Below are positions 1 through 8,951 of a stretch of 41,060 nt of DNA, piece by piece. Source of the DNA: Nemertoderma westbladi (lineage: Eukaryota; Xenacoelomorpha; Nemertodermatida; Nemertodermatidae); contig JAUCBJ010000175.1 of the NCBI GenBank assembly GCA_032718475.1, forward strand, positions 1-41,060. Direction: 5' to 3'. Within the stretch, counting starts at the first letter, position 1. Each line of letters opens with the position of its first letter. The position numbers were made by a program, and so were the translations under genes. Below the pieces are notes generated by a model, which ran no database searches, had not been told where the DNA came from, and worked only from the letters and a program-made list of their open reading frames with translations.

Positions 1-690
1 GTGTAGCTGGAACCTGACAGAATCTCATGTATCATACTGCTTGGTTTGTTGATTTGGCAACAGCAGTCGTGGAGTTGGCAATCAATATAATATATGCGTG
101 ATGCGTGTAGTTGGTGGCCACGTTGTCAGCATATACAGTATACAGTGGTTGGTTGCATGGATAGGAAATAACTATGGAAATATTCGTATACGTGTAGCTA
201 GAACGTGGCGGAATTTCAACACGTATCATAATAGCGTTGGGGTAGGTAGGCCGCTCGGTTGGTTGGTTTGGTGACAGCCGTCGAGGAGTAGCCGTGCGTG
301 GCTAGCGGTGGTTGTGAGTAGGCAATCGATTCGATATAATAGCGTAGTGGGGGCTAGCCATGCGATGAGAAGTTTGGGTACGTGAAGATGAATATGCGAT
401 GGTTGGTTGATGCAACGACGCGAATCAATACTCGCGGGTGGTAACAGTTGTCGAGTAAGGCAGACATCGCGAGGTTAGGCTACGCGTAGGTGATAAGCAA
501 CGATTGGTTGAAGGCAACAATACTGTTGGTGACAGATGGTCATTAAACACCACGATTTAGCACCGGAATTTGGCATTTTTTAATTGCCTCCGAGATGCGT
601 GCCGTAGCCCAAGCTAGGGAGGAGTATGGTGAAAACTATGCTTCTCCTACTACTAGCAGGTTAGGAAATAATGGTTAAACTGTTGAGAAA
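1..690. other. Gene-free GT-rich stretch
   Basis: No convincing coding region is visible. The stretch is rich in short GTTGGTTGG-like and TAGCGTAG-like motifs that recur loosely without a fixed period. The one open frame of about 65 codons on the minus strand has no recognisable domain or composition typical of a protein. Confidence 0.5.
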
Positions 691-1125
691 AAAAAGGCTG
701 AAAAGAAAGGACATAGTGATTAAACTAACTCGGGGAACAGAGGTTAGTACAGCGGTTACATACAGTAACTGAGGAACAAAGGTTAGGACAGTTATTAAAC
801 TAACTAAATGAGGAACAAAGGTTAGGACAGCGGTTAAACTAACTGATGAACAAAGGTTAGGACAGCGGTTAAACTAACTGATGAACAAAGGTTTATGACA
901 GCGGTTAACTACAGTAACTGAGGAACAAAGGTTAGGACAGTTATTAAACTAACTGAGGAACAAAGGTTAGGGTAGTTATTAAACTAACTGAGGAACAAAG
1001 GTTAGGGCAGTTATTAAACTAACTGAGGAACAAAGGTTAGTACAGTGGCTAAACTAACTGAGTAATAAAGGTTAGGACACCGGTTAAACTAACTGATGAA
1101 CAAAGGATAGGACCGTGTTTACCTG
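691..1125. repeat. Degenerate tandem array, unit about 36-40 bp
   Basis: A motif reading roughly ACTGAGGAACAAAGGTTAGG, followed by ACAGCGGTTAAACTA, recurs about a dozen times at 33-40 bp spacing with substitutions (GAGGAA/GATGAA, GGACAG/GGGCAG). More copies of the same motif appear at about 1610-1720. The array therefore seems to be split by the sequence at 1126-1610. Confidence 0.75.
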
Positions 1126-1183
1126 TTACCACCCCCCCCCCCCCCTCAGTTACACCAACAGAATTTCCACTATGTAGTTGGTT

Positions 1184-1503
1184 ATAAAAAGCCGTCTCTG
1201 TAACCTGCTCCTTTCCCTCAATTGGTAACAACATCGTTTATTGTTTTGGTTCGAAAAAGCGGTCTCTCTAACCTGCTCCTTTCCCACAATTGGTAACAAC
1301 ATCGTTTATTGTTTTGGTTAGAAAAAGCCGTCTCTGTAACATGCTCCTTTACTTGAATTGGTAACAACATCGTTAATTGTTTTGGTTAGAAAAAGCCGTC
1401 TCTGTAAGCTGCTCCTTCCTCTCGATTGGTAACAACATCGTTTATTGTTTTGGTTAAAAAAAGCTGATTCAGTAAATTGCTCCTTTCCCTCAATTGGTAA
1501 CTA
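1184..1503. repeat. 68-bp tandem repeat, about 4.6 copies
   Basis: Unit boundaries (the end of TTGTTTTGGTT) fall at 1251, 1319, 1387 and 1455, which gives an exact 68-bp period. Units share AAAAAGCCGTCTCTGTAA, CTGCTCCTTTCC and AATTGGTAACAACATCGTT. The array is bordered by a poly-C run (about 1131-1145) and poly-G runs (about 1538-1590) next to similar GTTACC/GGTAAC sequence in opposite orientation. Related sequence in reverse complement occurs near 20005-20060. Confidence 0.8.
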
Positions 1504-1720
1504 AAATAGTTACTAACATGAATCACTATCTTCGATGGGGGGGGGGGGGGGGGGTGGGGTATCTGGTAACAGGAATGGGGGGGGGGGGTAACATCACAGA
1601 TGTTATGACAGTGGCAGAGGTTAAACTAATTAAGGATAAAAGGTTAGGACAGCGGTTCAACTAGCGGAGGAACAAAGGTTAGTGCATAACGGTTAAACGA
1701 TTGAGTGAAAAACGAATGTT

Positions 1721-2321
1721 AGAACTAAAACTGGTATTGTTTCATAAAATTATGAATATTGTTTCTTCTTTATTATTTTCATTTTTTTTATTTCAAGTAT
1801 GGAAAATATTTATCAGTATAGCTCGATTAAATTTATGAAGGCTTTCCTGGCTTGACTGCGCGGCATATTATTTCAAATAAGTGGCAGTAGTATAGGCTTG
1901 GGCGGCTCGGTGACAGTTAGACCCCACTGACACCCATTGGGTGTCATTGGCGCCAGACTGTCTGGGTGACACCTCCCAATTAGGCTAATTAGACCACAAT
2001 TAACAGGTGTCATCAATGAATTAGTACAATTAAACCCTAATAGGTGTCTTATGACTCCTAGTTAGGGTTTAATTTATTATCCTAATTAATCAGACTGATT
2101 AGCGCCCTGACACACAATGGGTCATCAGTGTTGTCTATCTGTCACCTAGAGGCCCAAGAGTGTGTCATAAGTGACACCTCAGCTCTTTTATTTATTAATA
2201 TTTATTTATTTATATTTAATTTTAAATTAATTAATTGATTTCTATTTTTAGATTTACCAATAATTAGTTTTATATATTACTTTCTAAATGACCTCATTGA
2301 CTTTCATCTCGTTATATTTAG
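1721..2321. other. AT-rich gene-free DNA with small palindromes
   Basis: No gene is seen. The stretch holds repeated TGACACC/GGTGTCA words and a 13-bp inverted repeat: AATTAAACCCTAA at 2028-2040 pairs with TTAGGGTTTAATT at 2062-2074. It borders the left end of the foldback element. Confidence 0.5.
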
Positions 2322-3611
2322 CCCTAGGGAGTAGTAATGGTATGCCACTCTCGGCGACAGTTGGACCCACTTCGCACCTTGGGTGTTAAGTAGGTCATTA
2401 ATTAATTAAACAATTAATTAATTGGTCGATTAAACAATTAATTAATTGTTTAATCAATCGATTTGTATCAAATAATGTTGCCAAAGGCAATTTAATTTGA
2501 CACAAATCAATCAGATAGGGACGCGAGATGAATAAATTGTACTACAGCAAACGAAATATACAACACAATAGGCACTGTACAATACAATATACAATACATT
2601 TGTATTATTTTTGCCATACAGTAGGTAAAGGTAGAATTAAATATAAACATGCGAGCGGGGCCCAAAACATAAATTACCCTCACTCGAAAATAAAGTGGAC
2701 CAGTTTGGCCCTGAGTCATCCCTCAATAATCTGCGGTCGTTGGGCTCTTATTAGACGTAGCATGACTAATCCCTTTGAATCCTATACTGTACGTCAACGC
2801 GTGAATGGGGCCTGCCACAGAGTTTAAATTATTCAAACCTACAGCTGTGGGTGGGGACTGCCTTGGTATGTTGCCTTGATAGCCTTTAGCTTCGTTATCA
2901 TGTAAGATTGGAAACCTTCGGTTTGCATCTTACGCGCCAGCATCACCTCAATCGCACATAGGCCAACTACAACCATTAATTACCGCATATGCGAGCGCAT
3001 ATGTTAATTTAAACCTGCGCGCCTGATCGCACATAATTAAATAAGGCCCTCTTTTAATACATAAGTTATATACAGTTTATCTTCAATTTATTGAATTTGT
3101 TTTTATTTACAACCCTAATTGTTCTACTGTATTATAATTTAAGTTTTATTATAACAAGCTATATCCTGTTAATCTTATTAATTTTATTTGTACTGAGGTT
3201 TTCGAAGGCGCTGTTTCCAATGGTCCTACTCTCAAAACGATCTAACCTACTGTATAATTAATTACTTAAGTCTGCGAGGTATGCGTAAGTAACAAATCTC
3301 GTTTACCAGTTTTCCTTAAAAAATATGAAGCTATATTGCTTAAGATTTCTGAGGGGCGAGCCATGAGGTAAGATGTTTGAGACTTTTTTAGATATATTAT
3401 TACTTAATTTTGACCCCCCAGTCGATATCTATTACAATATAGGCTATATCTTTTTGCGGAGTCACAGAGTAGTCTGAAGATCCGAGTCTGCTGCTAGAGG
3501 GTGAAATGTCTCAAAGTAAAAACCATACGGTAGCTATGAATTGGTTACTAGGCAATAATACTACATTTTGTATAGTTAGGCCTATTGCTGATCGAACGAA
3601 AACTGCCCTGG

Positions 3612-3683
3612 TCCATGTGAGGATTGAACCCACGACCTATTGGAGATGTGAATTCAAAGCAACCACTACACCAAGGTGGAACA
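3612..3683 (-). repeat. tRNA-like (SINE-like) segment in left arm
   Basis: Read on the minus strand, an A-box-like TGGTGTAGTGG is followed about 40 nt later by a B-box-like GGTTCAATCC. A 5-bp T-stem (GTGGG/CTCAC) can form. The acceptor halves do not pair, so this is not a functional tRNA; it resembles a degenerate tRNA-Gln-type or SINE head. It points outwards, towards 2322. Confidence 0.55.
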
Positions 3684-3751
3684 GTAACGTTTGAATTTGT
3701 TCGTTAACGTTCGAATTTGTAAGACTCTGATTTAAGACCTGAGGCACTCCC

Positions 3752-4205
3752 CACAGCCACAGCCACAGCCACAACCACAGCCACAGCCACAGCCACAGCC
3801 ACAGCCACAGCCACAGCCACAACCACAGCCACAACCACAGCCACAACCACAGCCACAACCACAGCCACAGCCACAGCCACAGCCACAGCCACAACCACAG
3901 CCACAGCCACAGCCACAACCACAGCCACAGCCACAACCACAGCCACAGCCACAGCCACAGCCACAGCCACAGCCACAGCCACAGCCACAACCACAGCCAC
4001 AACCACAGCCACAGCCACAGCCACAGCCACAGCCACAGCCACAACCACAGCCACAGCCACAGCCACAACCACAGCCACAGCCACAAGCCACAGCCACAGC
4101 CACAACCACAGCCACAGCCACAACCACAGCCACAGCCACAGCCACAACCACAGCCACAGCCACAGCCACAACCACAGCCACAACCACAGCCACAACCACA
4201 GCCTC
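3752..4205. repeat. CAGCCA/CAACCA hexanucleotide array (left arm)
   Basis: About 75 hexamers, CAGCCA with interspersed CAACCA, fill this stretch. A one-base change of phase near 4086 alters the reading frame. The hexamer creates long open frames of alternating two-residue repeats (WL, CG, VA) in several frames; these are repeat shadows, not proteins. Confidence 0.95.
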
Positions 4206-4307
4206 ACCTTCACCCACTTTATTGTCAAATACGCCTGAGAAAAATTCAAGAAACATCTGGTTTACAATAGATTATTCTTTTTTCACAACTCCATTCTAGC
4301 CTCCCTC

Positions 4308-4315
4308 TATAAAAG
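4308..4315 (+). promoter_or_regulatory. TATA box of the foldback-element gene
   Basis: A perfect TATAAAAG lies about 140 bp upstream of the ATG at 4455. A CT-rich initiator-like TTCTCATTCATTC follows 20-35 bp downstream. Spacing fits a Pol II core promoter, which implies a 5' UTR of about 110-120 nt. Confidence 0.65.
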
Positions 4316-4454
4316 CCCCCATTCACCGCATTCTCATTCATTCTCTAATTTTTATTTTTAAAAGTTTTATTTATTTTCATAAAAGTTTTATTTATTTAAA
4401 ATTTTGTAAAATCATTCAGCGAAAATTCATAATATCAATTGACATTGCTATATA

Positions 4455-5213
4455 ATGCCTAGCTATGAAAGATGTTTGGTTTGTAATAAAGAAATGAGAC
4501 GAGACAGTATATCCCGTCATATGAGTATACATAGAAAGGAAGGTGTAATGGAACCATTACCAAAGAAATTAAAAAATAATGATGATATTTTTAGTGAAGA
4601 AGAAAACAAAAAGAGAGTTGAGAGTGATTTTCTAGAGATTAAACAAATGATGAAACATAAATTCGAGAAAATCATGAATATTTTGAAGAATATACAGAAA
4701 CAGCCACATAGTGAAAAGGACGATGAGAGTGAGGAAGAGAATAAATCAGAGGAAAGTGAGAATGATGAAACGGAGAGTGAGATAGAGAAAGAAGAAAATG
4801 AGAGTGGTGGTGAAGAAAATGAGAGCGAGAAAGAAGTCGAGGAACATGAAAGTGGTGAGGATAATGACTCAGATAATGAGGAGATATTAAGACATGTATT
4901 AGGAAATAAAAATAAATTGCAGAAAATAATTAGACAATTGAATGAAATGCAGAAACATTCGCATAAGGAGAGTGATAATGATGGAAATGAGAGTGATGAG
5001 GATGAATCGGAGGAGAGTAGCGATGACAGTGAGGAAGAATCAAAGGAGGGTAGCGATGACAGTGAGGAAGCATCAGAGGAGAATGACAATGAAAATGGAC
5101 AGAAAATCAGAGTAGGGAATGGAAAAGTTATATCTCCAGCAACTGTTGTATATCGACCTAGGATTATGAACAGTAACAGTCGTACAGTTAGTGCGAGACA
5201 GTGCAGAAGATAA
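4455..5213 (+). CDS. Acidic protein with N-terminal C2H2-like zinc finger, in the foldback element
   Basis: This is an intronless ORF of 252 residues, and I do not recognise the family. Residues 7-26 form a finger of the type C-x2-C-x11-H-x3-H (Cys7, Cys10, His22, His26), one residue shorter than a classical C2H2 spacing. A basic LPKKLK patch at about 35-40 could be a nuclear signal. Two modules follow, each a helix-prone segment (about 55-84 and 143-170) plus a long Glu/Ser/Asp/Asn-rich acidic tail. The start is the first ATG after a TATA box. The ORF is followed by an out-of-frame tandem copy of its own 3' part and then AATAAA. The present C-terminus (SARQCRR) is created by that duplication. 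The acidic tail could bind histones or basic proteins, but that is inference. No transposase motif is present. Codon use is A-rich. Confidence 0.65.
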   Translation: MPSYERCLVCNKEMRRDSISRHMSIHRKEGVMEPLPKKLKNNDDIFSEEENKKRVESDFLEIKQMMKHKFEKIMNILKNIQKQPHSEKDDESEEENKSEESENDETESEIEKEENESGGEENESEKEVEEHESGEDNDSDNEEILRHVLGNKNKLQKIIRQLNEMQKHSHKESDNDGNESDEDESEESSDDSEEESKEGSDDSEEASEENDNENGQKIRVGNGKVISPATVVYRPRIMNSNSRTVSARQCRR

Positions 5214-5486
5214 TTAGACAATTGAATGAAATGCAGAAACATTCGCATAAGGAGAGTGATAATGATGGAAATGAGAGTGATGGGGATGAATCGGAGGAGA
5301 GTAGCGATGACAGTGAGGAAGAATCAGAGGAGAGTAGCGATGACAGTGAGGAAGCATCAGAGGAGAATGACAATGAAAATGGACAGAAAATCAGAGTAGG
5401 GAATGGAAAAGTTATATCTCCAGCAACTGTTGTATATCGACCTAGGATTATGAACAGTAACAGTCGTACAGTTAATGCGAGACATT
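5203..5486 (+). repeat. 284-bp direct tandem duplication of the ORF 3' end
   Basis: The segment from about 4919 to 5202 is repeated immediately at 5203-5486 with an offset of exactly 284 bp and few differences. Because 284 is not a multiple of three, the second copy is out of frame with the main ORF. It retains what is probably the ancestral C-terminus and stop (TVNARH, then TAA at 5486-5488). It is recent, as judged by the high identity. Confidence 0.9.
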
Positions 5487-5578
5487 AATTATAACCGAAA
5501 TATTGTATATGTTTGAAATATTTATTATATTTAGTCGTATTAATTATGTAATTTCATAATAATATGCTTAATTAAACA

Positions 5579-5584
5579 AATAAA
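5579..5584 (+). terminator. Poly(A) signal of the foldback-element gene
   Basis: Canonical AATAAA about 95 nt after the ancestral stop codon is followed within 60 nt by a G/T-rich stretch (TTTTGTGTGGTGGTGGG). This is the usual arrangement of a cleavage/polyadenylation site. Confidence 0.65.
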
Positions 5585-5808
5585 GTCAACTTGATCCTGA
5601 GTTCTGAGTCGTTTTGTGTGGTGGTGGGTAATTGTATTTGTAATTTTAATTTGTGTAATGGTCTAATATATATTATATATTATAAACCACTATAAATGAT
5701 CAGTCCTGTCTGATCCTATTTTAAATGCATAATGAATGAGTAACCAAAACATCAAATTAGTTAAACATTTTGACAACAGATAAACAAATATTCTCCTGTG
5801 GGGAGAAG

Positions 5809-6755
5809 TGGTGGCTGTGGTTGTGGCTGTGGCTGTGGCTGTGGCTGTGGCTGTGGCTGTGGTTGTGGCTGTGGTTGTGGCTGTGGTTGTGGCTGTGGTT
5901 GTGGCTGTGGCTGTGGTTGTGGCTGTGGTTGTGGCTGTGGCTGTGGCTGTGGCTGTGGCTGTGGTTGTGGCTGTGGTTGTGGCTGTGGTTGTGGCTTGTG
6001 GTTGTGGCTGTGGTTGTGGCTGTGGCTGTGGTGTGGTTGTGGCTGTGGTTGTGGCTGTGGCTGTGGCTGTGGTTGTGGCTGTGGTTGTGGCTGTGGCTGT
6101 GGCTGTGGCTGTGGCTGTGGTTGTGGCTGTGGCTGTGGCTGTGGTTGTGGCTGTGGTTGTGGCTGTGGCTGTGGCTGTGGTTGTGGCTGTGGTTGTGGCT
6201 GTGGCTGTGGCTGTGGCTGTGGTTGTGGCTGTGGCTGTGGCTGTGGCTGTGGCTGTGGCTGTGGTGGCTGTGGCTGTGGTTGTGGCTGTGGCTGTGGTTG
6301 TGGCTGTGGCTGTGGTTGTGGCTGTGGCTGTGGTTGTGGTTGTGGCTGTGGCTGTGGTGTGGCTGTGGCTGTGGCTGTGGCTGTGGCTGTGGTTGTGGTT
6401 GTGGCTGTGGTTGTGGCTGTGGTTGTGGCTGTGGCCGTGGTTGTGGCTGTGGTTGTGGTTGTGGCTGTGGTTGTGGCTGTGGCTGTGGCTGTGGCTGTGG
6501 CTGTGGTTGTGGCTGTGGCTGTGGTTGTGGCTGTGGCTGTGGCTGTGGCTGTGGTTGTAGCTGTGGCTGTGGTTGTGGCTGTGGCTGTGGCTGTGGTTGT
6601 GGCTGTGGTTGTGGCTGTGGCTGTGGCTGTGGCTGTGGTTGTGGCTGTGGCTGGGTTGTGCTGTGGCTGTGGCTGTGGTGTGGCTGTGGCTGTGGCTGTG
6701 GTTGTGGCTGTGGCTGTGGCTGTGGCTGTGGTTGTGGCTGTGGCTGTGGCTGTGG
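5809..6755. repeat. TGGCTG/TGGTTG hexanucleotide array (right arm)
   Basis: About 157 hexamers form the complement of the left-arm array. Phase breaks occur near 5996, 6031, 6265, 6358, 6652 and 6680. The 250-334 codon open frames across it have only two-residue periodicity and are rejected as genes. Confidence 0.95.
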
Positions 6756-6826
6756 GGAGTGCCTCAGGTCTTAAATCAGAGTCTTACAAATTCGAACGTT
6801 AACGAACAAATTCAAACGTTACTGTT

Positions 6827-6898
6827 CCACCTTGGTGTAGTGGTTGCTTTGAATTCACATCTCCAATAGGTCGTGGGTTCAATCCTCACATGGACCAG
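6827..6898 (+). repeat. tRNA-like (SINE-like) segment in right arm
   Basis: This is the mirror copy of the left-arm tRNA-like segment, with the same A-box-like and B-box-like motifs and the same unpaired acceptor. It points outwards, towards 8192. If active as a Pol III promoter, it would transcribe the outer part of the arm. Confidence 0.55.
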
Positions 6899-8192
6899 GG
6901 CAGTTTTCGTTCGATCAGCAATAGGCCTAACTATACAAAATGTAGTATTATTGCCTAGTAACCAATTCATAGCTACCGTATGGTTTTTACTTTGAGACAT
7001 TTCACCCTCTAGCAGCAGACTCGGATCTTCAGACTACTCTGTGACTCCGCAAAAAGATATAGCCTATATTGTAATAGATATCGACTGGGGGGTCAAAATT
7101 AAGTAATAATATATCTAAAAAAGTCTCAAACATCTTACCTCATGGCTCGCCCCTCAGAAATCTTAAGCAATATAGCTTCATATTTTTTAAGGAAAACTGG
7201 TAAACGAGATTTGTTACTTACGCATACCTCGCAGACTTGAGTAATTAATTATACAGTAGGTTAGATCGTTTTGAGAGTAGGACCATTGGAAACAGCGCCT
7301 TCGAAAACCTCAGTACAAATAAAATTAATAAGATTAACAGGATATAGCTTGTTATAATAAAACTTAAATTATAATACAGTAGAACAATTAGGGTTGTAAA
7401 TAAAAACAAATTCAATAAATTGAAGATAAACTGTATATAACTTATGTATTAAAAGAGGGCCTTATTTAATTATGTGCGATCAGGCGCGCAGGTTTAAATT
7501 AACATATGCGCTCGCATATGCGGTAATTAATGGTTGTAGTTGGCCTATGTGCGATTGAGGTGATGCTGGCGCGTAAGATGCAAACCGAAGGTTTCCAATC
7601 TTACATGATAACGAAGCTAAAGGCTATCAAGGCAACATACCAAGGCAGTCCCCACCCACAGCTGGAGGTTTGAATAATTTAAACTCTGTGGCAGGCCCCA
7701 TCCACGCGTTGACGTGCAGTATATGTAGGATTCGATGGGATTAGTCATGCTACGTCTAATAAGAGCCCGAGCAGTCACAGATTATTGAGGGAGTGAGCTG
7801 GGGCCAAACTGGCCCACTTTATTTTCTTGAAAGGGTAATTTATGTTTTGGGCCCCGTTCGCATGTTTATATTTCATTCTATCATTCCTATTGTGCGGCAA
7901 AAATAATACAAATGTATTGTATATTTATTGTATTGCACAGTGCCTACAGTATTGTATATTTCGTTTGCTGTAGTACAATTTATTCATCTCGCGTCCCTAT
8001 CTGATTGATTTGTGTCAAATTAAATTGCCTTTGGCAACATTATTTGATACAAATCGATTGTTTAAACAATTAATTAATTGTTTAATCGACCAATTAATTA
8101 ATTGTTTAATTAATTAATGACCTACTTAACACCCAAGGTGTGAAGTTGGTCCAATTGTCGCCAAGAGTGGCAAACCATTACTACTCTAGGGT

Positions 8193-8740
8193 ATTCAGGT
8201 CCTATACTAGTAACTAATTACCCTTATCTATATCCAGACAGCTCTATCGTTGAGCTTTAACCAAGCAGCAGATTTTTAATATTAGTTGTATCCAAGCGCC
8301 CCGCCCCCTCTTGTGACACCTCTGATTACTAATTACTCTTACCTATATCCAGCCGTCTGCAGTTCTATAGTCTGCCGTTAGAGGACGTATTATCTGAAAA
8401 TTAACATCTTCTCTAACTGCGCTATTTACAATCCCCTTAGGTTTAAACTCGGTAGGCATCTACTACGGCATAGGCTTTATCTTTTACGGAGTCGCAGAGT
8501 AGTCTGAAGTTCCCCAGTCTGCCGCTAGAGGGAGAAATGTCTCAAAGTGAAAACCTGATCTCATTTTATTGTTTTTAAACCATTTAGGCTGAAACTTGGT
8601 AGACATCTACTATGGCATAGGCTATACTTTACCGAGGAGGTTAATTGACCCGCAGTTCTCCAGTCTGCCGCTAAAGACTCGGATTTAAGACCTGAGGCAT
8701 TCCTAAAGCCTCGAGTTTTAGGTTTGGGACACAGACTATG
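8193..8740. repeat. Degenerate copies of foldback-arm internal sequence
   Basis: About 8440-8560 matches the arm segment around 3430-3525 (GGAGTC..CAGAGTAGTCTGAAG, CTAGAGGG.GAAATGTCTC). A second weaker copy follows at about 8585-8680. The words GGATTTAAGACCTGAGGCA at 8681-8700 match the arm sequence just before the hexamer array (about 3728-3746). These look like older, decayed relatives abutting the younger element. No gene is seen. Confidence 0.65.
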
Positions 8741-8890
8741 CACCAGTGAGGCACAGACTATGACTCACTGAGGCACAGACTATGCCTCACTGAGGCACTG
8801 AGGCACAGACTATGCCTCACTGAGGCACAGACTATGCCTCACTGAGGCACAGACTATGCCTCAGTGAGGCATAGTCTGTGCCTCAGTGAG
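8741..8890. repeat. 22-bp tandem repeat ending in a foldback
   Basis: CACTGAGGCACAGACTATGCCT recurs about six times, one copy shortened. The final half-unit is inverted (CAGTGAGGCATAGTCTGTGCCT), so the end of the array can fold onto the preceding units as a long hairpin. Confidence 0.8.
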
Positions 8891-8951
8891 CTGGAAAGTA
8901 AGCGAACTGGAAAGCTATGGACTCGCAGTGGACCCAGTGGTCACAACTCCC

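Larger units (their letters stand above)
2322..4205 (+). repeat. Left inverted-repeat arm of the foldback element
   Basis: The left arm pairs with 5808-8192 in reverse complement. Its outer roughly 500 bp (2322-2830) differ from the partner by many substitutions and small indels. The inner segment (about 2830-3750) is nearly identical to its partner. The inner end is a 454-bp CAGCCA/CAACCA array. No gene is seen in the arm; the 62-codon frame at 3506-3694 is mirrored exactly in the other arm and lies over the tRNA-like segment. Confidence 0.85.
2322..8192. mobile_element. Foldback-type element with very long inverted repeats and one internal gene
   Basis: Sequence from about 2322 inwards reappears in reverse complement ending at about 8192. 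The pairing covers the outer AATTAATTAAAC block, the ATATGCG block, a tRNA-like segment and a TGGYTG hexamer array. The unique centre (about 4206-5808) holds one promoter-ORF-poly(A) unit. The architecture of long inverted repeats containing short tandem repeats resembles Drosophila FB (Foldback) and sea urchin TU elements, which is family knowledge. No DDE transposase, integrase or polymerase is visible inside. Outer termini begin near CCCTAG, and no clear target-site duplication was found; a possible TATT on both sides is weak. It could be a non-autonomous DNA transposon or an inverted segmental duplication. Confidence 0.75.
5808..8192 (-). repeat. Right inverted-repeat arm of the foldback element
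   Basis: This is the reverse complement of 2322-4205. The non-hexamer part is about 1.44 kb, against 1.43 kb on the left. The hexamer part is about twice as long as on the left (about 947 bp against 454 bp). The 189-bp stretch 6812-7000 encodes the same 62-codon shadow frame as 3506-3694, so it is essentially identical there. Confidence 0.85.

Noticed and set aside
3612-3683. Functional tRNA gene in the foldback arms
   Set aside because: A- and B-box-like motifs and a T-stem are present, but the acceptor strands do not pair.
3506-3694. 62-codon frame in each arm (also 6812-7000, minus strand)
   Set aside because: Identical only because the arms are inverted copies; it overlaps the tRNA-like segment and has no protein features.
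4517-5373. Serine-rich frames on the minus strand opposite the acidic ORF
   Set aside because: Shadow of the GAG/AGT/GAT-rich coding strand. The promoter and poly(A) signal support the plus strand.
5770-6869. Open frames of 98-334 codons with WL, CG or VA dipeptide repeats in the hexamer array, and their left-arm counterparts at 3637-4256
   Set aside because: Pure translation of a TGGYTG hexamer in each phase; not protein-like.
2322-8192. Integrated DNA virus or Polinton-type element
   Set aside because: Long terminal inverted repeats would fit, but there is no polymerase, integrase, packaging ATPase or capsid-like frame, and only about 1.6 kb of unique sequence.
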